From positions 1 to 64,000 of the forward strand of contig JAZOVZ010000086.1 of assembly GCA_045658965.1 (NCBI GenBank): a stretch of 64,000 nucleotides of DNA, in the 5' to 3' direction. How positions within the stretch are numbered: the first letter of the stretch is position 1; each line of letters starts with the position of its first letter. The position numbers and the translations under genes are program-made. Source of the DNA: SVQP01 sp045658965. Lineage in GTDB: Bacteria; Bacillota; Clostridia; Oscillospirales; CAG-272. Below the pieces are notes generated by a model. The model saw nothing but the letters and a program-made list of their open reading frames with translations. It ran no database searches and had not been told where the DNA came from. Below, one piece after another: positions 42,228 to 50,576 of this stretch.

Positions 42228-45200
42228 ATGAAAAGACTTTTGCCTTTCCTACTCTCGCTGCTCTTGCTGCTTCCCTGCTTGGCAGCGTGCAAAAACACCC
42301 CCGGTCCTGATGAAGGAACGACTGATACAGGCGCTGCGGACACGCCCGCATCCGAGCAGGTGCTTGATCTTGTCAAGGACGGTGCTTCGGATTACGTGAT
42401 CGTGCGTCCCGCCAACGTTACCGCACAAGACCCCGCCTTTGCAGCGGCTGTTCTTTTGCGAGACATCATCGAACGCGTCAGCGGGGTGACCCTGCAGATC
42501 GTGACAGACGACCAATCGGATTATGCCGTTGCCGATAAAGAGATCGTGATCGGTAACGCACGCGATGCGTCTTATGCCGAGCACACGGTTTACGTTACCG
42601 AGAGCAAGCTGTACATTGGTGGCGAAGCGCAACTTTTGTCCGATATGATTGCTGCATTTTTCTCTGCTGCCTTCAATTGTGACGTAAATTCCGGTGAGCT
42701 CCCCTCGCTTGCTACGCTTTCTGTGCCTGCAAGCTTTACTATGGATCAGGCAGGTAATATTACCACGCCCCAAATCAAGCAGGACGCGAGTGCATGGGGT
42801 AATTCGATTGCTTATGCTGACGAGGTTGCAAACCGGATCAACTTCCGCTATCTGGATCAAAAGAGAGGTACGGCGGAGATCTCCAACGGAGACATCAGCC
42901 TGATCTATAACCTTGCACAAAAGAGCAATAAACAGGTAGCGGCTCTTTACAACAAGCAAGGCACCCCTTACGTGACCGATACGATGGACGCATTCGTCAT
43001 CACCGAAAGCGGTGACAAGCTGTATGCTTCCGAGTCCGGACCGAATGCTCGCGGTAACATCTACCGTTTCGGTTACTATTACTATGACATTCATTTCATG
43101 GATCAGGGATTCTTGCCCGCTGTCTATGAGTATGACCAAAGCGCAGGCAGCTACGATCTGCTTGCCAAGGCACGCAAGCCCAGCACGCACGATATTGAAT
43201 CGATCGGCATGAACGACGGTGTACTGACCGCGATTGTCGGTAACACCAACGACCCCTATTTCCATTGGGCAGTAAAATATCAGGCTGCGGATTATAACGC
43301 GATTGAGCTTACCATTCGCACCGAGCATGCAACCAACGTTACGCTGTATCTCCGCACCGATTCGGTTGGAAACTTTAACAGCGAGCAGCTCGTTTCCTGC
43401 TCTGTTGTTCCCGGTGAAGAATTTTGCACGGTGATCATTCCCCTGGCTACCATACCCAATTATACGGGCAAGGTTGAAGGCATTCGCGTTGACTGCGGCA
43501 ACAAGGTTGGCGAGAAGATCGAGATCAAGGAAATGAAGGCTGTCAAGATCACCACCTCTGCGGCAACCACTATGAAGCTCGACAGAAATTATCACGTTTA
43601 CGGTGACAAGCTGCACCAGCAGATCCGCGTTGTTTCCGATGGCGACACCAAGGGCTTTTGCGGCTTCGGTACGGTGACCCGCATTGAGCAAAGCCGCGTA
43701 TCCTCGCTTGTTATTGCTGATAAGAACGGCAAGCATACGGATATTGGCAGCATTGATGCCGCATCCGTGGAATACGTTGGCTTTGATATCACCGACGCCG
43801 GCGTGTTCGGCTATATCTTCCCTGCCGACGACAAATACACAGGTGAAGTAACCGTAACGCTTGAAGACGGCTATTACGTTATCACGCAAACCTATACGCC
43901 CGACTCAACCAGCTTGAAATCTCACGAAAGCTATTCCATCGGTCACCGCATTTATACCGACGAGGGACATTCGTTTGATGAGCTGGAAAGACAGGCTTAC
44001 ATCGAGCGCAACCCGCTGGCCGACGTCAAGATCGTAACCGCGCGCGACAATGCAAAGTTTGCAGGCTATAACAGCCTTATCGGCTGCTACACCTATACGC
44101 TGAACGGTACTGATTTCAATCCTGCTTACTACAGAGATCCTCAAATGCAATTTATCGTTGATACGCAAATCAACGGCGACGACTACGACCGCAATATTTA
44201 CGTATTCGCACATACGACAACGTCCGGTGCGCTGGAGTGCAGCGTTGTACTGGATGGAAACGATGCTCTGCTGCCCATTAACGTAGAGGTTTGCAAAAAC
44301 TTCAAGGGCGAATACGAAGAAAAGCTGTTTGACCCCGAGGATATGCACTACGGCTACGCGATCTTCCCCGTACGCATTGAAAAGAACCAGACCAAGCACT
44401 TCAAATCTGTCAATCTGTATCAGAACTGGGGTAACGTGCCGCTCAAGCAGCTTTCCTCCATTCAGTTTATCGCACCCTACTATCACCTCTCCTGCGGTGT
44501 CACCGAGACCAACTGCATCGCCCCCTACTACGTGTACGATAAGGATTACTGGACGCTGCCCGATTTCCGCGCAATGTCCTCGCCTCTGTGGAACAATCAG
44601 CCCCAGCACACCAGTGCAGGCAGACTGTACTGGCTGCAATACACCGATGCCCAGGGTAATTTCTACGGCTCCGAATCGCAAACTGCGGACATTTCCTCGT
44701 CGGGTCCCGTTTACGTGGATATTGACATGAGTTATCTTTCCGACGACGGTAAGATCCAGGTCGATTACAGACAGGTAGAGATGGCACAATCCGACGAGAC
44801 CAGAACCTACTACACGCTGGAGCTGACCGTTCTTGAAGACCTTGAAATTAAGGATTTCGTCAATAACTTCTCGTTCTTCTCTATGGACGGCAGAGCGATC
44901 GTGTATAAGAAGCTCGGTTATCTTGACGAGAACAATCAGCCCCAGACGGTTGATCTCAAGCTCAGCGAGCATACAGATTACTACAAGCTGGGCAAAGAGG
45001 GCGCATACTTTGATTACTACGTCGACTCCGATCCTACCCACAAGACTACAGACTCGGTTAACATGGCTGTTGTGATCAAGGATTACGCGATGATCATTGG
45101 CGGCAAGACCTATGACGGCAACCTTGTGCTCAAGGAAAGCTATGACGGCACAGTCAACCTTGCAACCCTGACCGCAGACCTTGGCGACGTCACCCTGCGC

Positions 45201-45623
45201 ACAGGTGACACGGTACGCATTGACATGATCCTGCTGCCTTGGGGTCAGCCCGAAAGCACGGATGATTCCAACGTGCGCGGCGTCAGAGAGGATTCGGTTC
45301 TCTCGCCTATCAAGACCGAGGCAAGCGTTGGCACGGTGATCGCAGACACTTACCTGCCTACCGTCATGGCACAAAACAACACCGCGGAATTTACCGTCAG
45401 CGGTGGCGGCTCTACCATTTACGCGGTACGCGTTTACGGCTTTGATTCCTTCACCAAGCCCACCATTCAGGTGCTTGATGGCGGCAACTGGGTCGATTAC
45501 GATTACCAGCATTACAGCTATGACGGATATATGTCCTTCCGCGAGGATGACGGTACGTATTCTTTCGCCTTCTCGTTTGAAATGACAGACGGCGAAGCAC
45601 GCACCTTCCGCGTGACGCAGTAA
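42228..45623 (+). CDS. 1131-residue lipoprotein of unknown function
   Basis: Signal peptide with lipobox 'CLAAC' (Cys21) and a short Thr/Asp/Pro stalk. Residues ~55-165 ('VLLRDIIERVSGVTLQIVTDD', 'KEIVIGN') resemble the small alpha/beta domain found in front of GH67, GH20 and DUF4838 glycosidases. The rest (~185-1131) appears mainly beta-stranded, with a possible carbohydrate-binding sandwich near 345-450 ('IELTIRTEHATNVTLYLRTD'), and no glycosidase or lyase catalytic motif that I recognise. Aromatic-rich throughout. Monocistronic, between rhaA and an XRE regulator; likely binds or degrades an extracellular polysaccharide, possibly rhamnose-containing (inference from the neighbour only). Confidence 0.85.
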   Translation: MKRLLPFLLSLLLLLPCLAACKNTPGPDEGTTDTGAADTPASEQVLDLVKDGASDYVIVRPANVTAQDPAFAAAVLLRDIIERVSGVTLQIVTDDQSDYAVADKEIVIGNARDASYAEHTVYVTESKLYIGGEAQLLSDMIAAFFSAAFNCDVNSGELPSLATLSVPASFTMDQAGNITTPQIKQDASAWGNSIAYADEVANRINFRYLDQKRGTAEISNGDISLIYNLAQKSNKQVAALYNKQGTPYVTDTMDAFVITESGDKLYASESGPNARGNIYRFGYYYYDIHFMDQGFLPAVYEYDQSAGSYDLLAKARKPSTHDIESIGMNDGVLTAIVGNTNDPYFHWAVKYQAADYNAIELTIRTEHATNVTLYLRTDSVGNFNSEQLVSCSVVPGEEFCTVIIPLATIPNYTGKVEGIRVDCGNKVGEKIEIKEMKAVKITTSAATTMKLDRNYHVYGDKLHQQIRVVSDGDTKGFCGFGTVTRIEQSRVSSLVIADKNGKHTDIGSIDAASVEYVGFDITDAGVFGYIFPADDKYTGEVTVTLEDGYYVITQTYTPDSTSLKSHESYSIGHRIYTDEGHSFDELERQAYIERNPLADVKIVTARDNAKFAGYNSLIGCYTYTLNGTDFNPAYYRDPQMQFIVDTQINGDDYDRNIYVFAHTTTSGALECSVVLDGNDALLPINVEVCKNFKGEYEEKLFDPEDMHYGYAIFPVRIEKNQTKHFKSVNLYQNWGNVPLKQLSSIQFIAPYYHLSCGVTETNCIAPYYVYDKDYWTLPDFRAMSSPLWNNQPQHTSAGRLYWLQYTDAQGNFYGSESQTADISSSGPVYVDIDMSYLSDDGKIQVDYRQVEMAQSDETRTYYTLELTVLEDLEIKDFVNNFSFFSMDGRAIVYKKLGYLDENNQPQTVDLKLSEHTDYYKLGKEGAYFDYYVDSDPTHKTTDSVNMAVVIKDYAMIIGGKTYDGNLVLKESYDGTVNLATLTADLGDVTLRTGDTVRIDMILLPWGQPESTDDSNVRGVREDSVLSPIKTEASVGTVIADTYLPTVMAQNNTAEFTVSGGGSTIYAVRVYGFDSFTKPTIQVLDGGNWVDYDYQHYSYDGYMSFREDDGTYSFAFSFEMTDGEARTFRVTQ

Positions 45624-45641
45624 ACAAAATCTATAAATATG

Positions 45642-45676
45642 GCGGGAGCACACTTGCATTGCAAATGTGCTCCCGC
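45642..45676 (+). terminator. Terminator after large lipoprotein
   Basis: 11-bp stem GCGGGAGCACA (45642-45652) / TGTGCTCCCGC (45666-45676) with a 13-base loop that itself contains TTGCATTGCAA; T-rich sequence follows with interruptions. Confidence 0.75.
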
Positions 45677-45710
45677 TTCTTATAGTATTTTCGTTTTTTT
45701 AGATGTACAT

Positions 45711-46388
45711 TTAGAAATGAGACAGATGATTTTTCATCCTATTTCTCAAAATGATAAATCGAATGATTCTATAAATATAGACAACAAAGAAAAGATGAAC
45801 GACTGCATAATAAATACCTATGCAGATCAGAAGTTTAAGATACCACTTTTTCCCTTGCATACGAATAGAATCAGTAATCAAAAAGGAGGCGTATACGATT
45901 TGAGCAACATCAATGATCATCAAAGGCACAAATAAATTGATGATAACCGAGGTTTGATAGTCGGCAGTAGGTGTCAAATCGATATTCGGATTTAATCCGA
46001 AATAGAGCCAAACACAGATAAAAATGAAGGTTGGAATAACGATAAGTGAATCCCTAAGCAACTGCTTTTTTATTCCTCTGTATTCCAATAGCGTATTTTG
46101 TTTTTTGACCTTTGTGCTTTTTTCTTGGATCTCTACACGAGGTTCCTTATTTGTAGTCAGTTCGGCTTCGGAAGTAACAAACTCTCCACGCAAGATCTCA
46201 TCTACGGTGACGCCCAATTCTTTCGCTAAAAGCAATAACAAACTACTGTCGGGAAGTCCGCGTCCCGTTTCCCACCGAGAAACCGCCTTATTGGTTACGT
46301 TTAACTTGTTGCCAAGTTCAGCCTGCGATAATCCTTTGCTTTTTCGCAGTTCGCATATAAAATTTCCTATCTTGAAGTTTTCATCCAT
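45711..46388 (-). CDS. XRE-family regulator with C-terminal membrane helices
   Basis: 225 residues. N-terminal helix-turn-helix (about 9-62: 'IGNFICELRKSKGLSQAELGN', 'NVTNKAVSRWETGRGLPD') of Cro/CI type, a linker to ~105, then three to four hydrophobic segments (~112-215), giving a membrane-tethered transcription factor, a layout common in Clostridia. Ligand unknown. Ribosome binding site AAAGGAG. Its promoter contains a 16-bp palindrome between -35 and -10, so autorepression is likely. AT-richer than its neighbours. Confidence 0.85.
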   Translation of the reverse strand: MDENFKIGNFICELRKSKGLSQAELGNKLNVTNKAVSRWETGRGLPDSSLLLLLAKELGVTVDEILRGEFVTSEAELTTNKEPRVEIQEKSTKVKKQNTLLEYRGIKKQLLRDSLIVIPTFIFICVWLYFGLNPNIDLTPTADYQTSVIINLFVPLMIIDVAQIVYASFLITDSIRMQGKKWYLKLLICIGIYYAVVHLFFVVYIYRIIRFIILRNRMKNHLSHF

Positions 46389-46422
46389 TCGTATCAGCTC
46401 CTTTAGTTATAGATGCACTACA

Positions 46423-46451
46423 AGTATAACGATATGTACATCGTAAGTCAA
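46423..46451 (-). promoter_or_regulatory. Promoter with palindromic operator (XRE gene)
   Basis: Minus-strand -35 TTGACT (46451-46446), -10 TATACT (46428-46423), 17-bp spacer. The spacer is almost filled by the palindrome ACGAT-ATGTAC-ATCGT (46429-46444), a good candidate operator for the XRE protein itself. Confidence 0.65.
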
Positions 46452-46480
46452 TAGTTCTGCTGTCTACTTAAAATAGATAT

Positions 46481-46500
46481 TTGCTTTTCGTTGCTTTTCG
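46481..46500. repeat. Tandem duplication of 10 bp
   Basis: TTGCTTTTCG occurs twice head to tail in the spacer between the XRE gene and the sigma/anti-sigma terminator. Confidence 0.6.
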
Positions 46501-46547
46501 TTAAATACATGATCCTATTATATCATATTTTTTGATAATATCAAGAT

Positions 46548-46575
46548 AAGGCGAGCGCAAAAAATACGCTCGCCT
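46548..46575 (-). terminator. Terminator after anti-sigma gene
   Basis: Stem AAGGCGAGCG (46548-46557) / CGCTCGCCTT (46566-46575) with an A-rich loop. The stem is nearly identical to the one at 48840-48862. Confidence 0.82.
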
Positions 46576-46585
46576 TTTGTGTGTT

Positions 46586-48109
46586 TTATGCCATAGGATA
46601 AACTATATCGCGAACTTTACCGTACTCATCGTATTCGCCCGCAAAAATATATGATTTCTCATAATCAGCACCAATTCTATCGAACAAAGCATCTTTATCA
46701 ATCGGTACGCACTCATCAGATCCATATTCGATGATATAATATGCATCGTCAAAATAACTGTCATCATAATAATGACGCAAATCTGTATCCTCGTAATACC
46801 ATGACACCCGAACCACACCTATAACTCCATTTGCAGTTTTGGCATACCATCCAAAAACTCCGGAGCTTTTCAGCTTCTCTTGATTAGCGTTTTGTAAATG
46901 AGGGGGCTTTATTTCGCCTGCCTCAAACGTACTTATAACGGCAGCAACCGCCGCTTGTAGGTCGGGAAGATTTTGTTCATCTTCTTTTGAAAAACGTGCA
47001 TTTGACCAATTAACGCTATCGGCATAAATCATTCCGTTTTCATTGGTTGCAAATCCATTGATATATCTTCGGAATCCAAGCTGAACTTCCGGACCGTAAA
47101 AGAGTTTCCCAGCACCGAGCGTTGTCACATAAACACCATTTTCAAAGGACTTGATATAATCGAGTGCCTCTGCTGCTTCACCATTCACATCCGCGAGAGA
47201 ATGAACATAGTAGTAATCCTCTCCGTGTCCGGAGTTACGTGCTTCTTCTTCGGCATCTTGTAATGTGTAACTTTGAAAATACTCAGCTCCGAAATACTCC
47301 GCTGTGGAGCGTGTGCTTGTTTTCCAACTCTCCGTTGCCTCCCACAGTCTCATATCGAAGTGATTATCAGAATCAAACGCTGTAATTTTTGCCCCCAACC
47401 AACTGAATACGGTGTTACTATATCCAAAAAGAACCATTTCAAGTTGTTCGGCACACGCCTGAGTTTTATTATAAACGAGAGAATACTCATAACCATATTG
47501 AGCAATATCCATAAAGACAAGTTTGTCGAACAAACTATAATCTGTCATATGGCTGTTAGGAACAATAAAACAAAATTCACTCGGGACATCAGCACCTTCA
47601 AGAACGGTTATTACCTCCATTCTTATAATACGAAACTCAACCTGTCGCCAATCGTCAAAGAACGTGTAGGTATCGGGAAGAGCTTCTACAAAACGTGCAG
47701 TAACGGATATTCCGCTTTGCACAATTTCTGCTTGTGCGGAACTTGACGAACTGTTTACACTCGACTCACTTCCGTAATATTGAGGTGCGGAAGAAGGAAC
47801 TTGAACATTCACAATCGGTATATTCGGTCTGTTATTATCATTCGTCGTCCCCGGTCCCGGATTTACACCGACGTCATTGTTCGTTTCATCGGGAGGAGTG
47901 ATAATCCCCGGATCATCCTCTCGCAGCATCGGCACAACAATGACCGCACTTAAAATCATCACGAAGCAAGCCGCGATTGCTCCAAAGCGAAGCCACACTC
48001 CTTTGGGCTTTTTGTTCTTCTGTCTGAGCCTATCCTTTTGCTCAACGTATTTTTCAACAAGGTCAGGATCAAGGTGATTCAAACCTTCGTTCCATTCTTT
48101 CTTTTTCAT
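46586..48109 (-). CDS. Putative transmembrane anti-sigma factor
   Basis: 507 residues. Cytosolic N-terminus of ~40 charged residues ('GLNHLDPDLVEKYVEQKDRLRQK'), one membrane helix (~43-62), then a ~440-residue exported domain opening with a Pro/Asn/Ser-rich linker (~68-125). The N-terminal 'LDPDLVEKYVEQKDRL' pattern is shared by many clostridial proteins encoded behind ECF sigma genes. No zinc-binding HxxxCxxC anti-sigma motif is present. The exported part, with two apparent sensor-like beta regions, is not recognised. Overlaps the sigma gene by 4 bp (ATGA). Confidence 0.8.
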   Translation of the reverse strand: MKKKEWNEGLNHLDPDLVEKYVEQKDRLRQKNKKPKGVWLRFGAIAACFVMILSAVIVVPMLREDDPGIITPPDETNNDVGVNPGPGTTNDNNRPNIPIVNVQVPSSAPQYYGSESSVNSSSSSAQAEIVQSGISVTARFVEALPDTYTFFDDWRQVEFRIIRMEVITVLEGADVPSEFCFIVPNSHMTDYSLFDKLVFMDIAQYGYEYSLVYNKTQACAEQLEMVLFGYSNTVFSWLGAKITAFDSDNHFDMRLWEATESWKTSTRSTAEYFGAEYFQSYTLQDAEEEARNSGHGEDYYYVHSLADVNGEAAEALDYIKSFENGVYVTTLGAGKLFYGPEVQLGFRRYINGFATNENGMIYADSVNWSNARFSKEDEQNLPDLQAAVAAVISTFEAGEIKPPHLQNANQEKLKSSGVFGWYAKTANGVIGVVRVSWYYEDTDLRHYYDDSYFDDAYYIIEYGSDECVPIDKDALFDRIGADYEKSYIFAGEYDEYGKVRDIVYPMA

Positions 48110-48702
48110 ATCGAATAACCCTCACTTCCAAGTTTTTCTTTCAAGGCACTTCTAATGGCGGCAAGCTCCTTGTTTACCATTGAACGGCTTAAGTTCAGAT
48201 CACTTGCAATCGTGTCAATGGGATCGGCAACGTAGTACCTACTCATAAATATGAATTGTCTGCGCTCGGAAAGCGAGTGAACAAAGTTGCTGATGACGCG
48301 CCCCAGTCTCTCTGCGTCAAAATCTGCACCGACGTCCTCGTCACCGGCTACGAAATCTTCAAGCTCGGACAAAGACACTGTCATTTCGGAAGGTATCACG
48401 TTCTGCCGCAGATTGCTGTGATAGCGTTTGATCGCAATTCTTCGTGCGATGGTCGTCAGAAATGCTTTGAGCACATTTGGTCTTGATGGCGGCATTGCGT
48501 TCCATGCACCAAGATATGTATCGTTCAGGCATTCCTCGCAGTCAAGCCTATCGTGAACGACATTGTAAGCAATAGAAAACAGATACTTCTTGTATTTGAA
48601 GTCGGTCTCCTCAATCGCTTTTTCATCGCGTTCCCAATAAAGCTCAACGATCTTTTCGTCGTCCATCGGCACTTTTGCCGTTTGTTTGCTTTGAAGTTCC
48701 AT
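48106..48702 (-). CDS. ECF-type RNA polymerase sigma factor
   Basis: 198 residues. Region 2 ('DFKYKKYLFSIAYNVVHDRLDCEECLNDTYLGAWNAMP' zone, residues ~33-70, then 'AFLTTIARRIAIKRYH') and region 4 ('LSERRQFIFMSRYYVADPIDTIASDLNLSRSMVNKELAAIR', ~140-180) of sigma-70 family extracytoplasmic-function factors. Region 1.1 and 3 are absent. Start at ATG 48702 with AAGGAGG six bases upstream. Probably held inactive by the anti-sigma protein encoded directly downstream. Confidence 0.93.
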   Translation of the reverse strand: MELQSKQTAKVPMDDEKIVELYWERDEKAIEETDFKYKKYLFSIAYNVVHDRLDCEECLNDTYLGAWNAMPPSRPNVLKAFLTTIARRIAIKRYHSNLRQNVIPSEMTVSLSELEDFVAGDEDVGADFDAERLGRVISNFVHSLSERRQFIFMSRYYVADPIDTIASDLNLSRSMVNKELAAIRSALKEKLGSEGYSI

Positions 48703-48760
48703 AACTCGCCTCCTTCCTTGCGTATTGAAAGGCCCTTCATAAATAGTAGTACCAAAAAAT

Positions 48761-48788
48761 TTGAAAGTGTGTAATGATTTTTGAAAGT
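48761..48788 (-). promoter_or_regulatory. Direct repeat upstream of ECF sigma gene
   Basis: TTGAAAGT occurs at 48761-48768 and 48781-48788, exactly 20 bp apart (two helical turns), between the sigma gene and a TATAAT-like box (plus-strand ATTATA near 48797). Candidate regulator or ECF promoter element for autoregulation. Confidence 0.4.
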
Positions 48789-48839
48789 TTTTTATTATTA
48801 TACCATAAAATTTTGTTTTTTGTGTGAATATGCAGAAAA

Positions 48840-48862
48840 GGCGAGCGCCAAATACGCTCGCC
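48840..48862 (-). terminator. Terminator after mntP
   Basis: Stem GGCGAGCG (48840-48847) / CGCTCGCC (48855-48862); on the minus strand it is followed by TTTTCTG. Nearly the same hairpin as at 46548-46575. Confidence 0.8.
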
Positions 48863-48887
48863 TAAAATATTCGATGAAAAATTGAAA

Positions 48888-49523
48888 TCAAGAAAACAAC
48901 CCCGTGAACCAATTCCAGGCAAAGTCGATTACGCCATACTGGTCGAGCACGTTTTTGATGCCGAGCAGGCACAGGACGATACCGCCTGCGAGCTGGGCTT
49001 TCTTCTCGTATTTGTCGCCAAACACGTTACCGATCTTGACGCCAAGCGCGGAGAGCGCGAACGTGATGATACCGATCAGAGTTACGCTGAGCAGCACGCG
49101 AGGCACTGTCATATCGGGGCGCAATCCGTAGCCGACACCGACCACCATGGCGTCAATGCTGGTAGCAACCGCCATGGGAAACATGACGCGCGCGGTCAGC
49201 GAAGCGTCGGTATTTTCACAGCTTGAGCAGCCGTCTTCCTGCTTTTCGAGTGCTTCCTTGATCATACCGCCACCGATGATGGCAAGCAGCACAAAGGCGA
49301 TCCAACCGGTAAACATTTCAAGATAATCACCGAAAAACTTATTCAAAATACCTGCCAAGACAAAGCCGAGCGCGGGCATGAGTGCCTGAAAAGCACCGAA
49401 CCAACCGCCTACAACGGCAGCCTTGCCTAAGGTTGCCTTTTGCATCGAAAGGCCCTTACAAATGGCTACGGCAAAGGCGTCCATCGCAAGTGCTACAGCC
49501 AAAATCAAAAGTTCAATTACCAT
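48888..49523 (-). CDS. mntP: Manganese efflux pump MntP
   Basis: 211 residues, six hydrophobic segments, MntP (YebN) family. Conserved acidic membrane residues lie in 'LAVALAMDAFAVAICKGL', 'ATSIDAMVVGVGYGL' and in 'GGGMIKEALE'. The inter-helix loop has Cys-rich 'EDGCSSCENTD'. Exports Mn(II) to prevent toxicity. Start overlaps the end of the GrpB-pyrophosphatase gene by 11 bp. No yybP-ykoY manganese riboswitch was recognised upstream, since the gene is second in its operon. Confidence 0.94.
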   Translation of the reverse strand: MVIELLILAVALAMDAFAVAICKGLSMQKATLGKAAVVGGWFGAFQALMPALGFVLAGILNKFFGDYLEMFTGWIAFVLLAIIGGGMIKEALEKQEDGCSSCENTDASLTARVMFPMAVATSIDAMVVGVGYGLRPDMTVPRVLLSVTLIGIITFALSALGVKIGNVFGDKYEKKAQLAGGIVLCLLGIKNVLDQYGVIDFAWNWFTGLFS

Positions 49524-50403
49524 TTTTCTCTCCGTTACTTATGTGCAATTTTTGTCCATCAACCGTTTCGACGGTCGTGTCATAAAATCTCTCCTGAAAA
49601 TAGATCTCGCGGCAGATCTCGTGCGCGTCAAAGTCGCGATCCAAGGGACACGCGACCAGCTTATCTTCCACGTCATCCGCACGGTGCACGATCGCAATCA
49701 CCCTACCCGAAAAACGCTCCAAAGGCTGCTTTTCGCCAAGGCAGTACACGTCAAGCTCTTCGACGTCACCGCCCAGCACCCCCGGAATGTAACCGTAATT
49801 AACGGGATAAAGCAATTGCTTGCTTCCCTTTACGTGCAAATATCCGATCGGTCTGTCGATCTCTGCCTCAATCTGCTTGCCGAGATACGACCAAACCATC
49901 GCCTTTCGAAGCGTGTATTTAATAAAATCTGCTTTGGATTCAGTGTAGGCATTTCGGTCGTTAGGGTAACGCTGTGCAAGCTCGGTTTTGAGAGCACCGT
50001 AAGAATTGCGCACCACAGGAAATTCGGTCAGATAAGCCTTAAAATTGATATAATTGCGCCATTCCATGCTCATGTGCTTGACAACGTGAATATGTGCAGT
50101 GCGCCACTCACCCTCACCCAGCACAAAAAAGAGCTGCCATTCGTTGTCATTGGCGGGTCTGTGCCAAAATCCTGCCGCTTCCATCAAAGAAACGATCTGA
50201 GCATCAAAGGAATGCACCGCGACCGCAACGTCAATAATGGGTTTGGCGCAAAGTCCCGGCACAGACGTGCTGCCTACGTGCTCCACCGCTACGGCAAGCT
50301 CTCCAAGAGCACTCTTGATACGTGCACAGTACTGCACGCCAAGGTCTTCCCACGCATGCTCATGCGCACAAAGCCTTACAGTTCCCCTTTCAAGCCCCAG
50401 CAT
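49513..50403 (-). CDS. GrpB-like nucleotidyltransferase fused to inorganic pyrophosphatase
   Basis: 296 residues. Residues 1-170 are a GrpB (UPF0157) nucleotidyltransferase-like domain, with 'VEHVGSTSVPGLCAKPIIDV' (41-60). Residues ~173-285 form a complete small clostridial pyrophosphatase: 'LGKQIEAEIDRPIGYLH', 'YPVNYGYIPGVLGGDVEELDVY' and 'GRVIAIVHRADDVEDKLV'. The first step of a nucleotidyl transfer releases pyrophosphate, so the second domain could pull the reaction forward (inference). Start at ATG 50403 with GGAGGG nearby. Coupled to mntP by an 11-bp overlap. Confidence 0.87.
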   Translation of the reverse strand: MLGLERGTVRLCAHEHAWEDLGVQYCARIKSALGELAVAVEHVGSTSVPGLCAKPIIDVAVAVHSFDAQIVSLMEAAGFWHRPANDNEWQLFFVLGEGEWRTAHIHVVKHMSMEWRNYINFKAYLTEFPVVRNSYGALKTELAQRYPNDRNAYTESKADFIKYTLRKAMVWSYLGKQIEAEIDRPIGYLHVKGSKQLLYPVNYGYIPGVLGGDVEELDVYCLGEKQPLERFSGRVIAIVHRADDVEDKLVACPLDRDFDAHEICREIYFQERFYDTTVETVDGQKLHISNGEKNGN

Positions 50404-50433
50404 ATTATCCCTCCAAACGCACAAATCTCACAT

Positions 50434-50462
50434 ATTTTATCACAAATACTCCGTATTGTCTA
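50434..50462 (-). promoter_or_regulatory. Promoter, TAGACA-N17-TAAAAT
   Basis: Minus-strand -35 TAGACA (50462-50457) and -10 TAAAAT (50439-50434), 17-bp spacer, ahead of the GrpB-pyrophosphatase gene. Weaker match than other promoters here. Confidence 0.5.
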
Positions 50463-50512
50463 TAGGTTCACAAAATATTTACATTTATTGTTAAATAATT
50501 ATCACACTTTAC

Positions 50513-50541
50513 TTGACTAAAGCGATTCTTTGTAGTATAAT
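50513..50541 (+). promoter_or_regulatory. Promoter, TTGACT-N17-TATAAT (his operon)
   Basis: -35 TTGACT (50513-50518), -10 TATAAT (50536-50541), 17-bp spacer; hisZ begins 35 bases later after AAGGAGG. No T-box or His-rich leader peptide was found between promoter and gene. Confidence 0.75.
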
Positions 50542-50576
50542 CTTGGTATCCTTTTATTATTAAGGAGGATTTTCGA

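Noticed and set aside
42249..45659. Two long minus-strand frames (546 and 584 codons) opposite the large lipoprotein
   Set aside because: The plus-strand gene has a signal peptide, lipobox, perfect promoter and ribosome binding site, while the opposite frames have none of these.
49500..50470. Manganese (yybP-ykoY) riboswitch for mntP
   Set aside because: mntP is the second gene of its operon with an 11-bp overlap, and no riboswitch-like pairs were seen in the short leader of the first gene.
50404..50576. T-box or histidine leader peptide before the his operon
   Set aside because: The space between promoter and hisZ is ~35 bases, with no T-box sequence, run of His codons or terminator hairpin.
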